DNA from: a virus
Length of the DNA stretch: 21,488 nucleotides
Virus record (IMG/VR): IMGVR_UViG_3300044613_001740
Location: 1-21,488 of that record
Direction: 5' to 3' (one strand)
The translations under genes were made by a program, and so were the position numbers. Every line of letters begins with the position of its first letter. The stretch's first letter is position 1. Positions 1 through 6,802 of the stretch are shown one piece after another. The notes under the pieces were generated by a model. It ran no database searches and was not told the origin of the DNA. It saw only the letters and a list, made by a program, of their open reading frames with translations.

Positions 1-807
1 GCCCGTAGCACCAGTAGGACTTGAACCTTGAGCACCTTGAGAACCTTGAGGACCTTGAGCACCTTGAGCGCCCGTAGCACCAGTAGGACTTGAACCTTGA
101 GCACCTTGAGAACCTTGAGCTCCAGCTGGACCGGTATTACCTTTATCACCTTGAGGACTTGCACCTTGAGCACCTTGAGCACCGGTAGCACCTTGTGGGC
201 CAGTAGCACCTTGTGGACTTGCACCTTGAGCACCTTGAGCACCTTGAGGACCTTGAGCACCTTGAGCGCCAGTAGCACCTTGTGGACTTGCACCTTGAGC
301 TCCAGTAGCACCTTGAGGACCTTGAGCGCCTTGAGCTCCCGTAGCGCCGGTAGGACTTGCACCTTGAGGACCTTGAGGACCTTGAGGACCTTGAGCACCT
401 TGAGCGCCCGTAGCACCTTGTGGACTTGCACCTTGAGCACCTTGAGCACCTTGATTACCTTGAGGACCGGTAGCACCTTGAGGACTTGAACCTTGAGCAC
501 CTTGAGAACCTTGAGGACCTTGAGCACCTTGAGCGCCCGTAGCACCAGTAGGACTTGAACCTTGAGCACCTTGAGAACCTTGAGCTCCAGCCGGGCCGGT
601 ATTACCTTTATCACCTTGAGGACTTGCACCTTGAGCGCCTTGAGAACCCACAGCACCTTGAGCACCTTGAGCACCTGTAATACTTGAACCTTGTGGACCT
701 TTAGCACCTTGAGCACCTTGAGAACCTTGAGCACCTTGATTATTAACACCTTGAGCACCTTGAGCACCTTGAGCGCCGGTTGGACCTTGAGGACCAGTTG
801 GGCCTGT
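1..807 (-). repeat. Gly-X-Y coding repeat tract
   Basis: The tract is built of 9-bp units (accttgagc and variants on the plus strand, encoding GAQ/GPQ/GSQ triplets). It contains a longer-range duplication: positions 16-171 and 481-636 are the same 156-bp block with two mismatches by eye, offset 465 bp (155 codons, so in frame). This points to recent expansion by slippage or unequal recombination. Plus-strand open frames here are by-products of the repeat. Confidence 0.9.
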
Positions 808-1203
808 ATTATGAAAAACTAACTGACCTACATAGTAATTGTGGTCATGTTCTACTTCTATTGAAAGAAATTCAGTTGGTTCTTCTACCAATAAAATAGA
901 AAGTATTTCTACTCTATTATGAAGAATTGTTTTATTAGAATATGCATTAATTGGTGAAACCCACTCACCCATTAAGGTAAGTAGTTTAGAATCTATGGAT
1001 GTTTTTATTTCAGTTCCATCTGAAAGTTGTAAAACAATATGATTCTCTAAAATTCGTTTGTAGGAAGATATAACTTTATTATCTCTATCATAACCTGTTG
1101 ATAAATTATAACCTCTTACAATATCACCAACTTTTATGTTAGAAATAGGAGCAATAACTTCATTTATTTCAAGTAAAGTATCTTTATGTAAACCATGTAT
1201 CAT
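1..1203 (-). CDS. Collagen-like tail fibre with N-terminal Hint (intein-like) domain, partial at left edge
   Basis: The frame is open from an ATG at 1203 to the window edge (about 401 residues visible). Residues 4-132 form a Hint domain (separate entry). From Thr133 onward the protein is almost pure Gly-X-Y ([12 protein letters not shown]), broken at intervals by five-residue units such as GASPQ and GSSPT, as in phage collagen-like fibres that form trimeric rods. I chose ATG 1203 because AGGA lies 7 nt upstream; an in-frame ATG at 1209 has no room for that site. The upstream gene stops at 1220, so the two are probably co-transcribed. The role in host contact is inferred from the repeat type and from neighbouring fibre genes. 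The receptor-binding end is outside the window. Confidence 0.85.
   Translation of the reverse strand, partial: MIHGLHKDTLLEINEVIAPISNIKVGDIVRGYNLSTGYDRDNKVISSYKRILENHIVLQLSDGTEIKTSIDSKLLTLMGEWVSPINAYSNKTILHNRVEILSILLVEEPTEFLSIEVEHDHNYYVGQLVFHNTGPTGPQGPTGAQGAQGAQGVNNQGAQGSQGAQGAKGPQGSSITGAQGAQGAVGSQGAQGASPQGDKGNTGPAGAQGSQGAQGSSPTGATGAQGAQGPQGSQGAQGSSPQGATGPQGNQGAQGAQGASPQGATGAQGAQGPQGPQGPQGASPTGATGAQGAQGPQGATGAQGASPQGATGAQGAQGPQGAQGAQGASPQGATGPQGATGAQGAQGASPQGDKGNTGPAGAQGSQGAQGSSPTGATGAQGAQGPQGSQGAQGSSPTGATG
808..1194 (-). other. Hint/intein-like autoprocessing domain, N-terminal half degenerate
   Basis: About 129 residues at the N-terminus of the collagen-like protein. Hint features visible: [10 protein letters not shown] followed by [13 protein letters not shown] (block A region), [15 protein letters not shown] then GEWVSPINA (block B region), and [15 protein letters not shown] plus LVFHN-T (blocks F and G). 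The first residue, normally Cys or Ser, is Gly4, and the block B TxxH His appears to be Asp. The block F His, the penultimate His131, terminal Asn132 and +1 Thr133 are all present. Known chemistry: Asn cyclisation cuts at the C-terminal junction. Inference: the domain cannot splice but could cut itself off and leave a fibre starting with Thr. There is no homing endonuclease insertion. Confidence 0.75.
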
Positions 1204-1219
1204 TTCCATATCCTAACTA

Positions 1220-2221
1220 TTAATTTTGTAATCTAAATACAACTTGAACAGCATAAAAATCAGAGTCATTTGTATTTTTGTTCAAATATAAAGAAATTCT
1301 ATCATTTGCTGAAAATGCTCCACTTACAGCTCCAAATGTAAATACAACATTTGTACCGGGAGCACCCATTGCTTGAGTTTTAGTATTTGAGGATACACCA
1401 TTTTTATATAATTCTATATCAAAATCATCAGTAGTTGCATTTGGATTTTCAGGAGATACATAAATTTTTTCAATAAATCCATTTGTTGGAGCAGTCCAAA
1501 CTCCCATCGATGCGTCTATTGGCATCAAGTCAGTAGTAGAACTCCAAGGTAAACTACCTTGTGTTAGTGATTTAAAATCAACATAAGTTTGTATAGGAGT
1601 TACAATTCCTTGAGCAACATTAAAACTTCCGGTAATATTAAGATTACCAAGCATAACAACATTAGGCCCAATTCTTAAAGTATTAGTTGGTCCTGGTGAT
1701 ATAAATCTACCAATTGAATATCCATCCGTATAAAAATTAGATAATCTAATAGCCGATTTTGTTTCACCAGTATCTCCAGAAAAAAGTATTCCTTCATTTG
1801 AATCTGCAGTTATTCCTATACGACTTGATGAGTTGGATGAACTCCCACTTATGGATACAAATCCATTTAAACCAACTGAACCTGTTGAATGAAATACACC
1901 ATCTAATACTAAAATACGAGTGGGGGTTCCTGAACCTGATAATTTAAAATTAGGTGAACCTTGAATAGTATTAGAATCACTAAAGAATGCAATTTGAGTG
2001 TTAGATGGCGTTCCGGTTGTATCAACATAACCAGCTCCTTCTAAAGCAGCAATGTCACTTGCGATAGAACTTGAGAATGTAGTAAATCCTGTGGTTGAAC
2101 TAATTACTACTTGTGCGGATGATGTAATAACACCATCACCGATGGTTCTTAAATAGACACCATCATTATTTAATTGAGAGACATTACTGCCACTAACTAT
2201 GACTTTTTTCCAATTCGGCAT
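1220..2221 (-). CDS. Fibre-like virion protein with C1q/jelly-roll-like C-terminus
   Basis: 333 residues. The first 20 or so residues (WKKVIVSGSNVSQLNNDG) closely match the N-terminus of the 301-residue product of 2596-3501, suggesting a shared attachment tag. Next come VITSSAQ and a short helix (SSSIASDIAALEG), also shared with the 301-residue protein. The middle is Ser/Gly-rich beta repeat. The last 120 residues, from about QTYVDF, look like a compact beta sandwich with the alternation typical of C1q/TNF-like fibre heads; this is a fold impression, not a proven family. The gene has its own upstream gap with a candidate promoter and a structured leader. Function in adsorption is inferred. 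Confidence 0.75.
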   Translation of the reverse strand: MPNWKKVIVSGSNVSQLNNDGVYLRTIGDGVITSSAQVVISSTTGFTTFSSSIASDIAALEGAGYVDTTGTPSNTQIAFFSDSNTIQGSPNFKLSGSGTPTRILVLDGVFHSTGSVGLNGFVSISGSSSNSSSRIGITADSNEGILFSGDTGETKSAIRLSNFYTDGYSIGRFISPGPTNTLRIGPNVVMLGNLNITGSFNVAQGIVTPIQTYVDFKSLTQGSLPWSSTTDLMPIDASMGVWTAPTNGFIEKIYVSPENPNATTDDFDIELYKNGVSSNTKTQAMGAPGTNVVFTFGAVSGAFSANDRISLYLNKNTNDSDFYAVQVVFRLQN

Positions 2222-2239
2222 ACTTTACATCCATCATTG

Positions 2240-2286
2240 TGGTTGGTAACACTTTCGTGCCCACTTCCCGTTAGGGCCTACAACCA
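2240..2286 (-). promoter_or_regulatory. Foldable 5' leader of the fibre gene
   Basis: On the minus strand, TGGTTG (2286-2281) pairs with CAACCA (2245-2240). The enclosed segment can form GCCC/GGGC or CCC-TAAC-GGG, plus CAC-GAAA-GTG with a GNRA-type loop, giving a three-way-junction-like fold 20 to 65 nt upstream of the start codon. No known riboswitch or ribozyme class was recognised. Confidence 0.35.
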
Positions 2287-2309
2287 GAGTTTAACTTGAA
2301 TATTCGTTA

Positions 2310-2317
2310 TATAAATA
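2310..2317 (-). promoter_or_regulatory. Candidate late promoter element
   Basis: TATTTATA on the coding strand (TATAAATA on plus), 88 nt before the start of the 333-residue fibre gene and just downstream of the terminator at 2327-2356. It is one of five exact copies, all in gaps between minus-strand genes. Confidence 0.45.
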
Positions 2318-2326
2318 GTTTTATAG

Positions 2327-2356
2327 AAATAAAAAACCCCACCTTTTGGCGGGGTT
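2327..2356 (-). terminator. Rho-independent terminator after the 65-residue gene
   Basis: On the minus strand, AACCCCGCC-AAAA-GGTGGGGTT forms a 9-bp stem (one G-T wobble) followed by a TTTTTTATTT run. On the plus strand the same position is an A-C mismatch, which supports minus-strand use. It lies about 20 nt after the stop at 2376. Confidence 0.85.
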
Positions 2357-2375
2357 CTTTTATCAGTTAAAAAGA

Positions 2376-2573
2376 TTATTGTAACTTTCGTAACTCATCT
2401 TGTAACTTTACGGCTAGTTTAAAAACAGATTCGACTTGCTTTCCTTTAAAAGTAGCCTCACCCAATCCTATAATAAGAGCCTCAAGTTCACCTTTAGTTA
2501 ATTTGAGGGTTGCTTCATTTGGATTGTTGGTTGGTTCTTCTTTTTTTAAACCTAACTTTTGTGCTAATCCCAT
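2376..2573 (-). CDS. Small conserved hypothetical phage protein
   Basis: 65 residues: a lysine-rich N-terminus (MGLAQKLGLKKEEP) and a helical C-terminal half (LTKGELEALIIGLGEATFKGKQVESVFKL in outline, ending in a charged helix). No enzymatic motif is visible. It sits between two fibre-like genes and is directly followed by a terminator, so it closes the transcript from the upstream fibre gene. Its start lies 22 nt after the stop of the 301-residue gene, with no clear Shine-Dalgarno sequence. Function unknown; a fibre-assembly helper is possible but unsupported. Confidence 0.7.
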   Translation of the reverse strand: MGLAQKLGLKKEEPTNNPNEATLKLTKGELEALIIGLGEATFKGKQVESVFKLAVKLQDELRKLQ

Positions 2574-2595
2574 ATGTAAATAATTTTAGTTATTA

Positions 2596-3501
2596 TTATA
2601 CATAAATGAAAATATCACCACCATCAATACTGATGTTACCAGCTTTAGCATAGGCAGTAGAACCAGTTGTTACAACAGCCGCAGCGTAAGCGTCAAATGT
2701 TACACTATTTGTTGTAGCATCGGCGCCAGCAGCGTCAAAACCAAAGCGACCTTCGGATTGGTCCCAACCAAACGCAGAACCTACACCAACAGCACTTTGT
2801 TCAATGATGATACCAGCGTCACCAGCAGCGGTAGATGAACCAGAAGCCAAAAGAATAAACTTGTCTTCAACATTTAAATTAGTAGTATTTACGTTTGTAA
2901 CATTACCATCTACGAATAAATCACCAGTTAAAGTTAAATTTGTAAATGTTGGCGAATCGTTAGTTCCTAAGTTGTTTATATCAACATTAACGCCGTTGAG
3001 TTTAATTTGACCTTGAGCATCACCTTCTGCTGATGATGAAATCAATGTTCCACCTGCACCAACAGAAGCCTCAAGAGCTGCAATGTCTACTGCAATTGAT
3101 GATGATACTGATGTAAACGCACCACTAATATCGGTCTTTAAAGCGTAAGATGCTGTAGCAGCTGTAAGTGTTCCAATATTAGTTTCATTGGTTGTAATAC
3201 GTCCTGCTAATCCACCGGATACTTCGGTAAATGCACCACTAATATCAGTCTTTAACGCGTAAGATGCTGTAGCGCCTGTGAGTGTTCCAATGTTAGTTGT
3301 ATTGGTTGTAATATTAGTTTCATTGGTTGTAATTCTTGTTGAGAATCCACCAGATACTTCAGTAAATGCGCCTGAAATATCAGTTGCGATTTGAGCTGAT
3401 GATGATACGATGCCTGCTCCCGTGGAGCTTACATAATTTGCGTCATTATCTAATTGGCTTATCGCCGAACCGGATACGACTACTTTTTTCCATGTTGCCA
3501 T
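2596..3501 (-). CDS. Fibre-like virion protein with internal repeats
   Basis: 301 residues. The N-terminus WKKVVVSGSAISQLDNDANYV is a paralogue of the 333-residue protein's start. It is followed by GIVSSSAQIATDISGAFTEV and repeated units of TDISGAFTEVSGG...RITTNETNIGTLTxATASYALK, which look like trimeric beta/coil fibre repeats. The C-terminal third (EDKFILLASGS, then GIIIEQS and a Gly/Ala-rich end) resembles sequences in fibre-like proteins of marine T4-like phages. The start has AAGGA 8 nt upstream. Probably a tail- or head-fibre component; assignment to a specific fibre is not possible. Confidence 0.75.
   Translation of the reverse strand: MATWKKVVVSGSAISQLDNDANYVSSTGAGIVSSSAQIATDISGAFTEVSGGFSTRITTNETNITTNTTNIGTLTGATASYALKTDISGAFTEVSGGLAGRITTNETNIGTLTAATASYALKTDISGAFTSVSSSIAVDIAALEASVGAGGTLISSSAEGDAQGQIKLNGVNVDINNLGTNDSPTFTNLTLTGDLFVDGNVTNVNTTNLNVEDKFILLASGSSTAAGDAGIIIEQSAVGVGSAFGWDQSEGRFGFDAAGADATTNSVTFDAYAAAVVTTGSTAYAKAGNISIDGGDIFIYV
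3119..3367 (-). repeat. In-frame direct repeat inside the 301-residue fibre gene
   Basis: Two long similar units, 3119-3232 (114 bp) and 3233-3367 (135 bp), each encode TDISGAF...ATASYALK-type sequence; a third partial unit starts at 3368. The longer unit carries an extra TTNTTNI insertion. Lengths are multiples of three, so copy number can change without breaking the frame. Confidence 0.8.
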
Positions 3502-3563
3502 TTTTTTTCCTTTTTTTGTGTTAACACTAGTTTATTTGATATATCAATCGAAACTTGTTTATA

Positions 3564-3582
3564 ATACCACTAAATATGGTAT
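3564..3582. other. Inverted repeat in the gap before the 301-residue gene
   Basis: ATACCA ... TGGTAT with a 7-base loop in the 102-bp gap 3502-3603, next to an A/T tract. On the plus strand it is followed by a T run; on the minus strand it is preceded by A residues. It could be a weak terminator or leader hairpin. The rest of the gap shows no gene. Confidence 0.35.
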
Positions 3583-3603
3583 ATTTTTTTTAAAATTTAT
3601 TTA

Positions 3604-4302
3604 TTATTCAATTCCAAAATAAAAATTTGAAGATGAATAAAATATACCACCAGCAATGGGTGATGGGGTTATACTACTATCTGAAAGAACAATCTTTGAG
3701 CCACTAAATGCAGATGCAGTTATAGCGTTAGTTGTTACAGAACCCAAGTCAGTAGTTTGTTGTAAATTAATACCACCAAATCCAGCAGCAGCTACAGATG
3801 CTGATATAAATGTTGGACTAATATACGAAGCAGTCACAGCACTCAACACACTCATTGATGATGTTTGAGATACTAATATATATGAACTTGTTTCTTGAGT
3901 TAAATTGTCAACTTGTGTTTGGATTGATGATGTAAATATGTTTAAAACAAAAAGTTGATTAGAACTACTAATAGTTCCCGGAGGAACAGTGCCTGATACT
4001 GCGGCTTGAACTTGGCCAGATAACGTATTTACACTACTTTCAAGAAAGGTTAACTCCGTAGAAATAGATTGTGAATACGATGGAAATGTAACTTCTCTAA
4101 AATTTGTATTTGCTATAATACTATTTTTTTGAAATACAGATATTGTTATTGGCTTATTTTGTAAGCTTATGTAATCTACTTGCGTAGAAGATGATATTAA
4201 TCCAACCGGCAATTGCGCTGAAGATGAAATTACACCATTGGTTGATGTTAAGTCCCCTGTAAATGAACCGCTAAATGATCCCGTGTAATCAAACAATGAC
4301 AT
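3604..4302 (-). CDS. Fibre-like virion protein
   Basis: 232 residues. Begins MSLFDYTGSFSGSFTGDLTS and continues VISSSAQLPVGLISSSTQVDY, carrying the ISSSAQ-type motif seen in the two neighbouring fibre genes. The middle is predicted coil/beta (LTFLESSVNTLSGQ, SSIQTQVDNLTQETSSYI). The C-terminus (GGIFYSSSNFYFGIE) is a short beta end. GGAG lies 9 nt upstream of the ATG, and a candidate promoter octamer lies 33 nt upstream. Probably a short fibre or fibre-base subunit; no enzymatic function is visible. Confidence 0.7.
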   Translation of the reverse strand: MSLFDYTGSFSGSFTGDLTSTNGVISSSAQLPVGLISSSTQVDYISLQNKPITISVFQKNSIIANTNFREVTFPSYSQSISTELTFLESSVNTLSGQVQAAVSGTVPPGTISSSNQLFVLNIFTSSIQTQVDNLTQETSSYILVSQTSSMSVLSAVTASYISPTFISASVAAAGFGGINLQQTTDLGSVTTNAITASAFSGSKIVLSDSSITPSPIAGGIFYSSSNFYFGIE

Positions 4303-4335
4303 TAAATTCTCCGATATTAATATGGTGTCTCAATA

Positions 4336-4343
4336 TATAAATA
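4336..4343 (-). promoter_or_regulatory. Candidate late promoter element
   Basis: Exact TATTTATA on the coding strand in the 59-bp gap between the PhoH-like gene and the 232-residue fibre gene, 33 nt before the start codon. Confidence 0.45.
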
Positions 4344-4361
4344 GTGATATTTAATTTGAAG

Positions 4362-5027
4362 TTATTGATATGAATATAATAATTTCAAAACATCATCCAA
4401 AGCCTCATGCCGATGATTATCTTTAAGTGTTACATTATATACATATCTTGAATCTTTAATTTTCGGAACTTCATGAATCGCAGAATCATTTGAGAATTTT
4501 AAATCAATTTGTTGAGGGTCGCCTGTTAAAATCATTCGAGAACCTTTACCTAACCTACCAAGAACCATTGCAAGTTGTTGTTTTGTTAAATTTTGGAATT
4601 CATCAACAATACAAATAGCATTATCAAACGTTCTACCTCTAAAATGTGTTAATGATACCAACTCAATGTTTTGTTCTTTTTCTAACTTTTCTAAAATAAT
4701 AGGTTTGTCATAAACCTTTCTCATATTTGAACGAATTGGAACTAACCATGGTTCTAATTTTTCTTCTAATGAGCCAGGAAGAAATCCGTTGTCTTCATTT
4801 GATACAGTAGGTCGTGTAATTATGATTTTATTGATTTCTCTTTTAAAATATACATCCAATGCTATTTGAACTGCTAATAAGGTTTTACCACTACCTGCTT
4901 TTCCTAATATAAAATTAAATGGGTGTTTAAGAATTTCTGATTTTGCAACTTTTTGTTCTTCTGATAACGATATTGAAAATTTAATATCACTTTTTGGTGT
5001 TCTTTTTTCTACATTTTCCATAGCCAT
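4362..5027 (-). CDS. phoH: PhoH-like ATPase
   Basis: 221 residues, a near-complete PhoH domain. Walker A is GKAGSGKT at 42-49, Walker B is ICIVDE at 138-143, and ILTGDPQQ at about 166-173 is the conserved sensor/loop. TRPTVSNEDNGFLPG after the first strand is also typical. PhoH-family proteins are P-loop NTPases related to the helicase core and are common in marine T4-like phages, but their phage role is unsettled. Placement just after the capsid gene, behind its terminator and with its own promoter-like octamer, suggests separate control. ATG 5027 or ATG 5021 could be used. Confidence 0.95.
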   Translation of the reverse strand: MAMENVEKRTPKSDIKFSISLSEEQKVAKSEILKHPFNFILGKAGSGKTLLAVQIALDVYFKREINKIIITRPTVSNEDNGFLPGSLEEKLEPWLVPIRSNMRKVYDKPIILEKLEKEQNIELVSLTHFRGRTFDNAICIVDEFQNLTKQQLAMVLGRLGKGSRMILTGDPQQIDLKFSNDSAIHEVPKIKDSRYVYNVTLKDNHRHEALDDVLKLLYSYQ

Positions 5028-5056
5028 ATGTATCCTTTTTTATATGTAACATTTTA

Positions 5057-5064
5057 TATAAATA
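5057..5064 (-). promoter_or_regulatory. Candidate late promoter element
   Basis: Exact TATTTATA on the coding strand, 29 nt before the PhoH start and directly downstream of the capsid-gene terminator, where a new promoter is expected. Confidence 0.5.
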
Positions 5065-5073
5065 TCATATGGA

Positions 5074-5105
5074 TAAAAAAAAAGGGGTGACCGAAGCCAC
5101 CCCTT
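5074..5105 (-). terminator. Strong Rho-independent terminator after the major capsid gene
   Basis: On the minus strand, AAGGGGTGGC-TTCG-GTCACCCCTT forms a 10-bp stem with a cUUCGg tetraloop followed by eight T residues. It lies 25 nt after the gp23 stop. The plus strand would have a mismatch and a poorer loop. Confidence 0.92.
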
Positions 5106-5130
5106 AGTAAGGTTTATGTTAATCTTTCAA

Positions 5131-6771
5131 TTAAGAAAAGATTTCCAAACCATGAACGAATACTTTACCGTAGAATTCTCCACGAACCATTTGTTTTGCG
5201 TAACGAGTCATTACACCTTTTCTTGGTTGGAAGTTTTTCGGGTCGTATACTAACGGAGTCATAATCAACGGAATGTAAGGAGCGTAAACAGCACCAGTTT
5301 CCAAGAATTGTGAACCTTTGAAGCCCATAAGGATTACATTTTCCTGCATATATGGGTTCTTGTAAACAGTGTAGCGGTTAGCGAATGAACCTACTTGAGA
5401 TACACCCATTGCGAACTGCATTTCGTTACCAGTACCAGAGGCTGCGAATCCAGGAATTGATTCCAAGATTGTAGCAACATCAGGAGAAACTACCATAAAG
5501 TTAGCTCCACCTCTCATAGTTTTGGTATGAATTTGGTTAGAAACTCTCTGAATTGCAGTGCCTAATGTTTGGAACCACTGCTGTTGAGTGTAACGCTCAA
5601 TTGCGGCGTTTACACCACTTGAAGAGAAACTACTACCGTTCCAAGAGAAACCGATACGAGCTGACCAATAACCTTCAGTTAAAGCGTTTTCCATCAACAT
5701 ATCTAAGATTTCGAGGTCGATTTCTTGAGAGATATACTCTGACAACATTGAAGTCAATTCAGCTTCAGCATCGATTGAGTGGTAAGCGTTCAAATCTTGA
5801 GCGAATTCAGGAGTCCATTGTGCCTTTAACTTACGAGTCTTAGCAACGATTGGTACAGAGCGAAGCTCTACGTTCAATTCAGGAATACCTAAATCAGTTT
5901 CAGGGTTTTGACCAAAACCAGCAGCAGTTTGTTCGAAGTCACCACGAGTGATGTCAGTCGGTTGCTTTTGGTATCTTACAACGTAGTTAGTTACTAAATA
6001 AGCAGCACCAATAGAACCAGCAGCTCTTACTACGAAACGAACATTAGAACCAACAATTTTAGTGTATTGTGGGTAGTAATCAAGAATACCTGAACCAGAG
6101 ATTGAAAATGCTCTAACACCTTCAGTATCAAGAGATGTGAGTGATGACACAGGAACTGATACAGTTGAAAGGTTAAAGTTAGCAGTTGTAGCAGATGCAG
6201 AGAATACGGTATCGTAATCTACAATAGCTAAACCAGCAGCACTACCAAGGTCGATTGACGCAGATGTGTGGTTAGTCAATGTAGCAGTAGCCACATCGTT
6301 GATAGAGTAACCAAAACGACCAGCACCATAAAGACCACCTGAAGCTTGGTCTGCAGTTTCGGTAACACCGAATACAGAGTCAGATTGTGAATCTTTACCA
6401 GCACCAGTAGTGAAACCTGGCTGAGCCGTACCATACTTGAAATCCAAGTAGAATACAAGACCCGAAGGTAAGTTCATTGGTTGAACAGAGACGAATTCTT
6501 TTGCAGCGATTTCGCTGAAAATGCGTCTTACGAGAGGAAGAGCGACACCAGCCCACTCTTCGGAGTTTGCAGAAGTACCAGTAGCAGAAGCTTCAGATAC
6601 TAACTGACGTGCTTGGTTTTCCAACAATGTAGCGATTCCAGCTCTTTCGAAGTCGGTACTAGTACCTTCCAAAAGACCTGTCGGTTCCCATTTAGAAACG
6701 AGTCCTTTAGACTCTTCGCTCATTTTTTTGTTGAAACCAGCAGATTCATTTAATAGAGAATTTGTGTTCAT
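5131..6771 (-). CDS. 23: Major capsid protein, gp23-like
   Basis: 546 residues, compared with about 521 for T4 gp23. It carries the typical N-terminal region (FERAGIATLLENQARQLVSEA, in two blocks here) and a C-terminal half rich in conserved T4-like capsid motifs (LKAQWTPEFAQDLNAYH, EYISQEIDLEIL, GANFMVVSP). In T4 about 65 N-terminal residues are removed by gp21; here the VSE/A step at Glu60-Ala61 is the obvious equivalent. It lies directly after the scaffold gene, as in T4. AAGGA precedes the start. Base composition is visibly less AT-rich than the neighbours, as expected for a very highly expressed gene. No separate gp24-like vertex gene is seen. Confidence 0.97.
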   Translation of the reverse strand: MNTNSLLNESAGFNKKMSEESKGLVSKWEPTGLLEGTSTDFERAGIATLLENQARQLVSEASATGTSANSEEWAGVALPLVRRIFSEIAAKEFVSVQPMNLPSGLVFYLDFKYGTAQPGFTTGAGKDSQSDSVFGVTETADQASGGLYGAGRFGYSINDVATATLTNHTSASIDLGSAAGLAIVDYDTVFSASATTANFNLSTVSVPVSSLTSLDTEGVRAFSISGSGILDYYPQYTKIVGSNVRFVVRAAGSIGAAYLVTNYVVRYQKQPTDITRGDFEQTAAGFGQNPETDLGIPELNVELRSVPIVAKTRKLKAQWTPEFAQDLNAYHSIDAEAELTSMLSEYISQEIDLEILDMLMENALTEGYWSARIGFSWNGSSFSSSGVNAAIERYTQQQWFQTLGTAIQRVSNQIHTKTMRGGANFMVVSPDVATILESIPGFAASGTGNEMQFAMGVSQVGSFANRYTVYKNPYMQENVILMGFKGSQFLETGAVYAPYIPLIMTPLVYDPKNFQPRKGVMTRYAKQMVRGEFYGKVFVHGLEIFS

Positions 6772-6802
6772 CTTATTAATCCTTTTCTTTAGGTTTTTAA
6801 AT

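Noticed and set aside
97-489. Plus-strand 130-residue Ser/Thr/Leu frame in the collagen tract
   Set aside because: It is the antisense reading of the Gly-X-Y repeat; the minus-strand frame is continuous with the Hint domain and has a ribosome-binding site.
808-1194. Fully active splicing intein
   Set aside because: The first residue is Gly instead of Cys/Ser, the block B His looks replaced by Asp, and there is no meaningful N-extein.
2240-2286. Hammerhead ribozyme in the fibre leader (GAAA between short stems)
   Set aside because: The invariant CUGANGA core is absent on both strands, and the CAC-GAAA-GTG is a simple hairpin.
6276-6458. 60-residue minus-strand frame inside the capsid gene
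   Set aside because: It is out of frame with a certain gp23 gene, and its Val/Leu-rich composition is what a shifted reading would give.
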